Positions 9,901-16,821 of a stretch of 64,000 nucleotides of DNA are shown piece after piece. The DNA is from Kordiimonadales bacterium IMCC3096 (GTDB lineage Bacteria; Pseudomonadota; Alphaproteobacteria; Minwuiales; Minwuiaceae). The position numbers and the translations under genes were made by a program. The stretch is from the NCBI GenBank assembly GCA_016865035.1, contig CP018227.1:3754115-3818114 (forward strand), in the 5' to 3' direction. Each line of letters begins with the position of its first letter. Within the stretch, counting starts at the first letter, position 1. Under the pieces are notes generated by a model that saw nothing but the letters and a program-made list of their open reading frames with translations, was not told the origin of the DNA and made no database searches.

Positions 9901-10521
9901 GTCATGTGCCCTGGCCAGCCGTGCCAGATGGTTGATCCGCGCCCGGTCGTCACCGCGATAGAGATATGTCGCCGCAATGTGGCTGAGACCGGGCAGATGC
10001 TGCACCAGACGCGGCAGCTCGGCGGCGAAGCGGTCCACGTCCGCCCCCGGCATGGCGATCAGCACCACCTGTGCCGGTTCGGTGCCCAGAGCCTCCGCCA
10101 CCATGGCCAGTGACAGGTCGCAGACACCCTTGCGCTGCCATTCCCCCGCCGCGTCCTGCATCTTGCCGGCGGAGAGCAGGGCACAGAGGCGCCCATAGCC
10201 TGCCCGGTCCTTCGGATAGGCCAGCAGGGACGGCGCATCCAGCAGGTCCAGACGACAGCCGATGACCGGGCGCAGGCCTGCCGTTGCCGCCTCCCCATGC
10301 ACCCGCACCGTTCCGGCCATGCTGTTGCGGTCGGCGATGCCCATGGCGTCATAGCCCAGCAGGTGTGCGGTCAGCACCAGATCAACCGGGTCCGAGGCCC
10401 CGCGCAGGAAGGAGAAGTTGGAGACCACGCCCAGCTCCACGAAGGCTGCGGGCGGGTTGGGGCGGAACGTGCCGGGGTCGCGGATCCGGCGCTTCTCCGG
10501 TGTCAGCGGGGCTTCCGGCAT
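6946..10521 (-). CDS. dnaE2: Error-prone DNA polymerase III alpha subunit DnaE2 (ImuC) with in-frame palindromic insert
   Basis: DnaE2 is the translesion polymerase of the SOS-induced ImuA-ImuB-DnaE2 mutasome and replaces the replicative alpha subunit at lesions. The 1191-residue protein begins with a PHP domain ([19 protein letters not shown]) and contains the catalytic palm motif [12 protein letters not shown] (about residue 400). The finger region ([21 protein letters not shown]), helix-hairpin-helix region ([14 protein letters not shown]) and C-terminal OB domain ([27 protein letters not shown]) follow. It is roughly 80-90 residues longer than typical because residues about 830-917, between the conserved SDWDNTLE and ALRLGLRQ motifs, are encoded largely by a palindromic repeat. 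The ATG overlaps the imuB stop (ATGA), showing translational coupling. Polymerase motifs look intact, so the protein may tolerate the insert. Confidence 0.96.
   Translation of the reverse strand: [1191 protein letters not shown]
7829..7964. repeat. Palindromic repeat element inserted in frame within dnaE2
   Basis: Two hairpins flank a longer imperfect inverted repeat. CCTTCCCCC (7829-7837) pairs with GGGGGAAGG (7843-7851), and CTTCCCCC (7944-7951) pairs with GGGGGAAG (7957-7964). Between them, GATGGGGGTGAA (7856-7867) is answered by TTCACCCCCCATC near 7915-7927, with one extra C. The whole unit is about 136 bases and reads in frame with dnaE2, encoding a Ser/Pro/Gly/Glu-rich peptide including [16 protein letters not shown]. 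The structure resembles mobile palindromic or MITE-like elements; coding insertions of this kind are known as Rickettsia palindromic elements. No second copy was noticed in this window. Confidence 0.75.
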
Positions 10522-12092
10522 CAGGCATCCAGCCCATGCATGAACCAGTGCGGGCTGCCGCCGCGTCCGTCACCGGCCACCCCCTCCCGATAGATCCAGT
10601 AGCGACGGCCGTCGCTGTCCTCCACATTGTAGTAGTCGCGCAGGCGCACGATGGATTTCTCCCGCCACCATTCCGGTGCAATCCGCTCCGGTCCGCCGCT
10701 GCGCACCACCCGATGGGTCTGGCGTCGCCAGATGAAACGCGCCGGGGGACCGTCGGGAATGGCGTGCAGCACCTCCACCTCCTCCGGTCGGGGCAGCAGC
10801 CGCAACGGGCGATGGGGGGGCGGAGACTCCGATGTTTCCGCCGACAGGGCCCGTGCTGCCGGGCGTGGCATGTCCGTATCCGCCGGAACCAGCATCTCCG
10901 CCCGCTCCGGCACATGGCTGCCGTGCCCCAGCGGCCGCAGCACCGACTGCCGCCCCAGTCGCGCGATCAGCCGGTCGATCAGCCGTGACAGGGCCACGCC
11001 GGTATCGGTTTCACCGCTCAGGTCGGGCTGCGTCAGGGCCAGGTCCTGGCCATCGATCACGTCCAGCACCATGACCTCGAACCCGAAGCCGGGATCAAAT
11101 GTTTCTATTTTGTTCTCGAACAGCCTTGCCAGATGCTCGGGTTCGCGGCTGGGACGGCTGGTGGCGACCTGGATGGCGGAGACCCCGCCATCGACACGAA
11201 ATCCGCTGAAACGCAGGCAGCGGGCGCCGATGTTGCGTGCCTCCATCTGTGTGGCCAGATCCTGCATCAGGTGGGTCAGCACATGGCTGAAGCTGTCGAT
11301 CTCCGTGATCGGTTCGGCCAGCGTACGCAGGCTGCGCAGCGGTTCCGTGATCGCGGCGGCGACCAGAGGCTCCGTGGTCCGGCCCATGGCCTGATCCAGC
11401 CGCGCCAGCGGATTGGCGGGCAGGGGCGTGCCATGGCGGAACCGCCGGGCCATGGCGGCACGGGGAATGTCGGCCAGCGCCGCGATGGTGCGAAGCCCCA
11501 GCCGTTCCAGCAGCAGCACCGTATGGCCATCCAGCCGCAGCGCCGCCACCGGCAGGGCACCCAGCCGTGCCGCCAGCCTGTCGGGCAGACAGGTCTCCAC
11601 CTTCTCCTGCCCGTGCCGGGCGAAGGCCCAGGCGCTGCCGACCGTCGGGGCGATGGCGATGTGCGCGGTCAGACCCAGTTGCGCGAAGGCCCGGCGCATG
11701 TCGGCGACCAGCGCCGCCTCCCCACCCCACAGGTGATCGGCCCCGGTGGTGTCGAGCATCAGCCCGTCCGCCCCGTCGGTCCGGGTCCAGGGGCACCAGC
11801 GTCGGCACCAGTGGGACAGGCGGGCCAGATCGGCGTGGTCCAGCCGTTCCTCCGCTTCCTCCACCCGCAGGTCGGGCACCAGGGTGCGCATGTCGGTGAC
11901 CCGCGCGCCGCGTGTCATGCCCAGCGCCACGGCGGCGGCATTCATGTCATGGATCACCGGGCCGTGGGGGCCGGGGCGGGCCAGCACGACCGGTTCGGTT
12001 TCAGCCGTCGCCTTCTCGCCGTAATGCCGCCGCCGCCAGCGCTGGATCGCGAAGTGGGGCAGCCAGATGGAGACGATGCGCCGTGCGGTCAT
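10521..12092 (-). CDS. imuB: ImuB, Y-family polymerase-like protein of the SOS mutasome
   Basis: ImuB is the Y-family polymerase homologue that links the beta clamp, ImuA and DnaE2 in damage-induced mutagenesis. It is generally considered catalytically inactive. This 523-residue protein starts MTARRIVSIWLPHFAIQRW and shows the Y-family fold (GLMLDTTGADHLWGGEAAL, IAIAPTVGSAWAFARHG, then the LERLGLRTIAALADIPRAAMARRF helix-hairpin-helix-like region). The usual Y-family acidic catalytic motif at the start is replaced by IWLPHF, in line with an inactive enzyme. The frame is open up to 12218, but ATG 12092 has a GGGAGGGGGG ribosome-binding stretch immediately upstream. It overlaps the end of imuA by 92 bases and couples to dnaE2 by ATGA. 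Confidence 0.93.
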   Translation of the reverse strand: MTARRIVSIWLPHFAIQRWRRRHYGEKATAETEPVVLARPGPHGPVIHDMNAAAVALGMTRGARVTDMRTLVPDLRVEEAEERLDHADLARLSHWCRRWCPWTRTDGADGLMLDTTGADHLWGGEAALVADMRRAFAQLGLTAHIAIAPTVGSAWAFARHGQEKVETCLPDRLAARLGALPVAALRLDGHTVLLLERLGLRTIAALADIPRAAMARRFRHGTPLPANPLARLDQAMGRTTEPLVAAAITEPLRSLRTLAEPITEIDSFSHVLTHLMQDLATQMEARNIGARCLRFSGFRVDGGVSAIQVATSRPSREPEHLARLFENKIETFDPGFGFEVMVLDVIDGQDLALTQPDLSGETDTGVALSRLIDRLIARLGRQSVLRPLGHGSHVPERAEMLVPADTDMPRPAARALSAETSESPPPHRPLRLLPRPEEVEVLHAIPDGPPARFIWRRQTHRVVRSGGPERIAPEWWREKSIVRLRDYYNVEDSDGRRYWIYREGVAGDGRGGSPHWFMHGLDA

Positions 12093-12768
12093 ATCCCCCC
12101 TCCCATGTACCGGGCCGCGCGTCGCGGGCGCGGAACAGTTCGGTGCGCCAGCGTGGCTCCCCCGGTGCGCGCGGATCGTGCGGGTGCGGGTGCGGGGCGG
12201 AGGCGGCGGAGGCCACACGCCAGCGCCGCCGCGCCACGGAGGCGCTGGCCACCGCGCCGCCGAAACGGATCAGGAAGGCAGGTATCCCCACCCGCTCCGA
12301 CCGCATTGCCAGGCGTTTCGTGGCGGTGAAGTCCAGCGCCTTCGGCTCGCCCCATATCTCTCCGATCACGGCACCAAGCGACGGGCATGCCAGACCCTCC
12401 TCCATTGTCCAGAGTACATCCCCCGCATGACGGGCGCAGGCCAGGATCAGCCTGTCCGGGTCGCCGCCGAAGCGGGCCAGCGCCCGGCCGTGGGGTTGCC
12501 CCACCTCCTGCGCGCACATGCGGTCCTGCACCCACAGAATCGACTGCGCGCGCGGTATCTGTGCCAGGGCGAAGCCCACCGCGCCGACATCCCGCGAGTC
12601 CGCGAAGACCTCCACCAGCTGCGGCTTTCCCGGCAGCGGTGGCGGCTGCATATCCGCTGTTCCGGACGGCCCCGCATCCTGCCGGTCCCGCGCCATGGCG
12701 TGCGGTTTCGGAGGCCGCAGACGGTCCGGAACAGGCGACAGGACAGATGTGTGATGGCGTGCATTCAT
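12001..12768 (-). CDS. imuA: ImuA, SOS mutasome accessory protein (SulA/RecA-like)
   Basis: ImuA is a RecA/SulA-related accessory protein of translesion synthesis with ImuB and DnaE2. The ORF shows the family core (VEVFADSRDVGAVGFALAQI, AQSILWVQDRMCAQEVGQPHG, then the PDRLILACARHAGDVLWTMEEGLACPSLGAVIGEIWG segment). The frame is open to ATG 12804, but the SOS operator at 12787-12801 would then be coding. ATG 12768, giving 255 residues, is therefore the better start, although it lacks a strong ribosome-binding site; ATG near 12696 is possible. The C-terminus runs about 28 residues past the usual end of the family (RWRTELFRARDARPGTWE) into the imuB reading region. It is the first gene of the operon. 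Confidence 0.85.
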   Translation of the reverse strand: MNARHHTSVLSPVPDRLRPPKPHAMARDRQDAGPSGTADMQPPPLPGKPQLVEVFADSRDVGAVGFALAQIPRAQSILWVQDRMCAQEVGQPHGRALARFGGDPDRLILACARHAGDVLWTMEEGLACPSLGAVIGEIWGEPKALDFTATKRLAMRSERVGIPAFLIRFGGAVASASVARRRWRVASAASAPHPHPHDPRAPGEPRWRTELFRARDARPGTWEGGYDRTAHRLHLAAPLRDPALAAAALRREGDG

Positions 12769-12786
12769 GCAGGCACGATAACAGAT

Positions 12787-12825
12787 GTTCTTATTTTGTT
12801 CCATACGGGAACGGAGAACGGGAAC
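12787..12825 (-). promoter_or_regulatory. LexA (SOS) operator of imuA-imuB-dnaE2
   Basis: On the plus strand GTTC (12787-12790) and GTTC (12798-12801) are separated by exactly seven bases, the alphaproteobacterial LexA box GTTC-N7-GTTC. Three further half-sites follow as GAAC at 12809-12812, 12816-12819 and 12822-12825; the first lies seven bases from the box in inverted orientation. The site is 19-57 bases upstream of the preferred imuA start, where the promoter must be. Confidence 0.8.
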
Positions 12826-12870
12826 AGCATTTCGTGAGCGTCCGTCACCATGCGCAACAGGCCAGGATAA

Positions 12871-13947
12871 TCAGGACTTCAGCGTCACCATGTGATTGTC
12901 CCAGTTGATGTCTGGATAGGCATCGGCCTTGCCGCCAAGCAGGATCTCGCCCGTACCTGCCGTTGCCATGAAGCCGTCCCCTGTCGGGGCAATGCCGCAG
13001 GTATCGGCCAGGCTGACGGTCTCCAGAAAGGACCCGGAGCGACCGTCGAGCACGACAATGATTCCGCCGCGCGGGCTGGTGACGGCAATGCGCCGACCGT
13101 CAGGCGTCGCGGCGATGGAGCCTGCGTAATTGCGCATCGACCGGGTCACGGTGGCAGGCAGGTCGATCAGCCGGATTTCTCCATTCCGGTCCCAGCGCCC
13201 GATCAGCGGCGGTTGCTCGGTTGCCGCGCCCTGATGCTGGCAGCAGAACCAGGTGGCACCATCCGGTGTCGCCGCCAGGTGGCGCATGGACAGTTGATAG
13301 AGGGCAGGGGGCAGGCTGGCGCGCGCCAGCAGGTCGCCGGACGCGAGATCCAGCCGCACCAGCGTCGAAACCATGGTGTCCAGATTGAGCTTCCGCCGGG
13401 GCCAGTCCGGGTGCGTGAGGATGCCGCCGTTGGCGATGACCGCAGACCTGCCGTCATCCGCCAGCAGACATTCATGCGGGCCGATGCCGTGTGTCGCGAA
13501 CTCGCCGATGCGGCGATAGTCCTGACGGACATCATGCACGGCCAGTACGCCCCGCCCGGCATCGAAGTCATTCTGCGTCGCGAACAGCCGCTTCCCATCC
13601 GCGCTGAACAGGCCGTGGCCATAGAAATGACGGTCGGCAGGAAGCGGAAGCGGCGCAGACGCCTGCATCGTGGCCGGGCTGAAGGGAAGGGCGAAACGGC
13701 CAGGACGGCGGGCAAAGGCCACGGCGTGGTGACCGTCGCGGCTGACGGCGAAACCGTGCCCCCGGCCGGGCAGCGGCACGTCGCCGAGGATGTGCCCGGC
13801 CCCGTCCAGAGCCATCGCATGAAACCGGCCGTCCCGCCGCCCGGTGGTCAGGAATGCCGGGGGCGCAGGCGCACCTGCGATGGCCTGGCCCAATGGCAGG
13901 GCCGTGCAGAACAGACCCAGCAGTACCGATCGCCGATCAGTCGCCAT
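12871..13947 (-). CDS. DUF1513 protein, secreted beta-propeller-like, iron-locus member
   Basis: This protein of about 358 residues has an N-terminal MATDRRSVLLGLFCTALPLG that looks like a Tat-type signal peptide (RR followed by a hydrophobic run). The remainder contains repeated GHGFAVSRDGHHAVAFARRPGR, GLFSADGKRLFATQND and AATPDGRRIAVTSPRGG segments, typical of a WD40-like or NHL-like propeller. It matches the DUF1513 family, which commonly accompanies imelysin and di-haem oxidoreductase genes. The start is taken at ATG 13947 (ATG 13956 is an alternative), overlapping the imelysin stop by 11 bases. The frame is open further upstream, but that would read through the imelysin gene. It is the last gene of the minus-strand iron-type operon. 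Its biochemical role is unknown. Confidence 0.85.
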   Translation of the reverse strand: MATDRRSVLLGLFCTALPLGQAIAGAPAPPAFLTTGRRDGRFHAMALDGAGHILGDVPLPGRGHGFAVSRDGHHAVAFARRPGRFALPFSPATMQASAPLPLPADRHFYGHGLFSADGKRLFATQNDFDAGRGVLAVHDVRQDYRRIGEFATHGIGPHECLLADDGRSAVIANGGILTHPDWPRRKLNLDTMVSTLVRLDLASGDLLARASLPPALYQLSMRHLAATPDGATWFCCQHQGAATEQPPLIGRWDRNGEIRLIDLPATVTRSMRNYAGSIAATPDGRRIAVTSPRGGIIVVLDGRSGSFLETVSLADTCGIAPTGDGFMATAGTGEILLGGKADAYPDINWDNHMVTLKS

Positions 13948-15022
13948 CGAGTGCATTGAACCCCCTGACCAGACCCAGCGCAGGCAGCAGCCGCGTGTCG
14001 TGCAGATCGACGGCGGCCTGCAGCGGGATGCGGGCATACTGCAGCAGGTCGTGCGTTGCCGGATTGGCGATCCGCGCTGCGATCCCGCCGGGAAAGTCGA
14101 GCGCGGTACGGATCGCGGCTTCCGACTGGCCCAGCTCGAAATCCAGTTCCCGGAACAGGTTCAGCAGATCAGGGTTGTCCAGGTCAGGCATGTCGGGATG
14201 GGTGAGCACGGCGCGACTGGCGGCAATGTTCACGGCCACGGCGCGCAGCGTCATGCCGGACAGGCGGAAGGGAGCGGACAGCGGGTTGGCACTTGCAGGG
14301 CCATCCCGCAGCACGCGCCCGAGTTTCTGCTGCTCGACGATGATCAGTTGTTCCATTGCCGCCTTCAGCAGGGTCTTCAGCGCTTCGCCCTGATCGCGGT
14401 AGAGCGGGTTCTCCGGTCCAGGCCGGCGCAGCAAACCTGCCTGACCGTCGCGCCAGCCGTTCAGCAGGGCCTCTGCGGTTTCATGGGTTACATCGGCAAT
14501 GGCTGTGCCGTAGCGGCAGGCGAAATCGGGGATCATCCCACCGTCAGCCTCCGCCAGCACCTGTTCGAGGGCCGAAAGCCCCTGCACGGCGACACTCTTG
14601 CCCCTCAGCGTTGCGGGATCAGTGGCGGTCTGGTCCTGCTCCTGCAGGATCCGGCGTACCTGCCGCATTCCGAGTCCGCGCCTGTCGGGCCAGAAGTTGA
14701 GGCGGGCGAGGCGGTTGTCTTCCCGCCCCGGACCGAAGCGATACATCTCCACCCGGGAGAAGGCGGTGACCAGATCGCGAAAGGCTGCCTGCGCATCCGA
14801 CAGGGTATCGGCCGACGGCGTCGCGCAAGCCGCGCGCATGGTGCGCTGCTGATCCGCCGTTGCCTGCACCAGGGCTGCGTGATCGGGCAGTATCGTTTCC
14901 GCCAGTATCGTCCCGACCAGCCGTTTCTGAAGTGCCGCCTGGGCGGGTGTCGTGTCGGCCAGTGCGGGCGTGAGGCAGGCGAGCGCGAGGCCGGCAAGCA
15001 GGAATACCGACGGCAGGCGCAT
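13937..15022 (-). CDS. Imelysin-family periplasmic protein, variant motif
   Basis: This 361-residue protein begins with a signal peptide (MRLPSVFLLAGLALACLTPALA) and then the all-helical imelysin (peptidase M75-like) domain: QAAFRDLVTAFSRVEMYRFGP, NFWPDRRGLG and the central region SVAVQGLSALEQVL. The canonical GxHxxE motif of IrpA-type imelysins reads GLSALE here, so the histidine is replaced by serine, as in the second imelysin subfamily that travels with DUF1111 proteins. It likely acts in the periplasm in iron handling, by family and context. Its ATG overlaps the stop of the di-haem oxidoreductase gene (ATGA), and its end overlaps the DUF1513 gene, so the three are translationally coupled. 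Confidence 0.88.
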   Translation of the reverse strand: MRLPSVFLLAGLALACLTPALADTTPAQAALQKRLVGTILAETILPDHAALVQATADQQRTMRAACATPSADTLSDAQAAFRDLVTAFSRVEMYRFGPGREDNRLARLNFWPDRRGLGMRQVRRILQEQDQTATDPATLRGKSVAVQGLSALEQVLAEADGGMIPDFACRYGTAIADVTHETAEALLNGWRDGQAGLLRRPGPENPLYRDQGEALKTLLKAAMEQLIIVEQQKLGRVLRDGPASANPLSAPFRLSGMTLRAVAVNIAASRAVLTHPDMPDLDNPDLLNLFRELDFELGQSEAAIRTALDFPGGIAARIANPATHDLLQYARIPLQAAVDLHDTRLLPALGLVRGFNALDGD

Positions 15023-16578
15023 CAGAGTGACTCCAGGAACCGGATCAGGGCGGCGCGGTCTTCGGGCGACATGTCGACCACTGTTTCGCGAGCCTGTTCC
15101 GCCTCCCCACCGTGCCACAGGATGGCTTCCAGCAGGTTCCGCGCCCGCCCGTCGTGCAGGAAGTATGTGTGGCCGTTCACCGTTTCGGTCAGGCCGATGC
15201 CCCACAGCGGGGCGGTGCGCCATTCGCGCCCCGACGCACTGCCGACCGGTCGGTTGTCGGCCAGTCCTTCGCCCATGTCATGCAGCAGCAGGTCGGTGAA
15301 GGGCCAGATGAGCTGAAACCGGTGTTCGGCGACCGGCGCGTCGCGCCGCGTGACGAATTTCGGATGATGGCAACTGGCGCAGCCGGTCTCGTGAAACAGC
15401 CGCTTGCCCTTCAGCACCGTCGGGTCGGAAACATCGCGCCGGGCCGGAACCGCGAGGTTGCGTGCATAGTGGGCGATCAGGGGCAGCACCGGGTCCGGTG
15501 CCTCTGTTTCACCCAGGCGCGCCTGCACGCCTGTGGCCATCTGCAGGCAAGGTGACTCGGCCTGGGTGCAGTCACCGTGGTGGCGCGGGGCGAGGGGGCT
15601 TGAAACACCGATATCGCCCGCCAGCGCGTCGGCGCTCTGCTGCGCCACGGTCGGATTGCCGGCCTTCCAGCCGAACCGGCCAAGTGTTTCACCGCCAGTC
15701 GCGGCATCCCGCACGATGCTGACCCGGCCGGAGATGCCGTCACCGTCCCGGTCATCGGGGTCGGCCAGGGCGTGAATGTCGTCCGGGTGAATGGCCTCCA
15801 GCAGGCCCAGCCCGATCATCTGCGGTGCGACACGCGGGGAAAGCAGTGTCTCCGGGTGCAGCGGGCCGAATGCGGGATCGCCGACACTGTAGGTGGGATG
15901 CCGCAGGGACGCCGTTTCACCACCGGAAAGGCTGACAGCCTCCTCCCTGTAGCGGATGACCATGCGCCCTTCGGCAGGCAGCCCCGGTACGGCGAAATCC
16001 TGCAACTGGCCGCCGTAGGTGGGTTCGGGCAGGGAGGCCACGGCACCGGAGGCGATCAGCGCCCGCTCCGCGTCCGTCTGCGGCGGAACCGACAGGCGCA
16101 GGAACATCGAAGTTGCGTTGCGTTCACCGGCTTCCGGCGGATGGCCGCGCCCGTCCTTCAGGTGGCAGCGCTGGCAGGAGCGCGCGTTGTACAATGGTCC
16201 CAGACCATCGGATGCCTGGGTGGAGGAGGGGGAGGAGACCCAGAGCTTGCGGAACAGCGCATTGCCCAGCTTGAAGTCCCGCTCCCCTTCAAAGTCCAGG
16301 TTGGCGGATGAATGGGAGAACGCATTGCCATCCGGCGTCTTGCGCGATGTCGCTGCACCACCGGCCATCATCTCGAACGGTTCGGCCTGGGTGAAGCTCG
16401 CGGGGGGCGCGGTCACCGCCCGGAAACGTGCCAGGTCCTTCTGTGTCAGATCACTGCGGCCCGGAGAATCGGCGACGGCCGGTGCAGCAGGGAGACCCAG
16501 GAACAGGCCTGACAGCACGGCGGCCGCGATGGCTCCGGTGCGCGTTCCGGAGGTTCGGGACCAGGGGCGCAGTTGCAT
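15022..16578 (-). CDS. Di-haem oxidoreductase (DUF1111, thiol oxidoreductase family)
   Basis: This 518-residue exported protein has a hydrophobic signal segment (IAAAVLSGLFLGLPAAPAVADS) and two c-type haem motifs. CQRCH occurs in NARSCQRCHLKDGRGHPP, and CASCH in FHETGCASCHHPKFVTR near the C-terminus. This is the layout of the DUF1111 or di-haem oxidoreductase family found beside imelysins. A calcium-type loop, DPDDRDGDGISG, is also visible. In the iron locus it could change the redox state of iron or a periplasmic partner; that is inference. The frame is open to 16698, but ATG 16578 is nearest to the signal peptide. Its stop overlaps the following imelysin start. A strong hairpin lies in the 243-base gap upstream. 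Confidence 0.9.
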   Translation of the reverse strand: MQLRPWSRTSGTRTGAIAAAVLSGLFLGLPAAPAVADSPGRSDLTQKDLARFRAVTAPPASFTQAEPFEMMAGGAATSRKTPDGNAFSHSSANLDFEGERDFKLGNALFRKLWVSSPSSTQASDGLGPLYNARSCQRCHLKDGRGHPPEAGERNATSMFLRLSVPPQTDAERALIASGAVASLPEPTYGGQLQDFAVPGLPAEGRMVIRYREEAVSLSGGETASLRHPTYSVGDPAFGPLHPETLLSPRVAPQMIGLGLLEAIHPDDIHALADPDDRDGDGISGRVSIVRDAATGGETLGRFGWKAGNPTVAQQSADALAGDIGVSSPLAPRHHGDCTQAESPCLQMATGVQARLGETEAPDPVLPLIAHYARNLAVPARRDVSDPTVLKGKRLFHETGCASCHHPKFVTRRDAPVAEHRFQLIWPFTDLLLHDMGEGLADNRPVGSASGREWRTAPLWGIGLTETVNGHTYFLHDGRARNLLEAILWHGGEAEQARETVVDMSPEDRAALIRFLESL

Positions 16579-16621
16579 GGATCTTCTTCCGTGTCCTGGA
16601 AAGGTCGCCTGTGAGAAAGAT

Positions 16622-16649
16622 GTGGGCTGGCTCGGGGAAGCCAGCCCAC
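16622..16649 (-). terminator. Strong hairpin between the first imelysin and the di-haem gene
   Basis: GTGGGCTGGCT (16622-16632) and AGCCAGCCCAC (16639-16649) form a perfect 11-bp stem with a 6-base loop. On the minus strand it is followed by a pyrimidine run (ATCTTTCTC) but no clean U-tract. It could be a partial terminator or a stability element that lowers expression of the downstream di-haem, imelysin and DUF1513 genes relative to the first imelysin. The remainder of this gap shows no gene. Confidence 0.45.
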
Positions 16650-16821
16650 GTGATCGCGAAAACGTATCACCGGATATCGGGATCTGGGACTGCATCATCG
16701 GAGGAGTGTCACGACAGGTGATGGGCGTGACGGGGAACGATGCAGAGGGTCACCCTGGTCCTTTCTCTATCCGGAAACGCCTCTGGCCATGGCTAACCAG
16801 ATCGCGATCAAGGGTGGTTGG

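Noticed and set aside
12001-12804. imuA starting at ATG 12804
   Set aside because: The first codons would overlap the complete LexA box at 12787-12801; a later start is more plausible.
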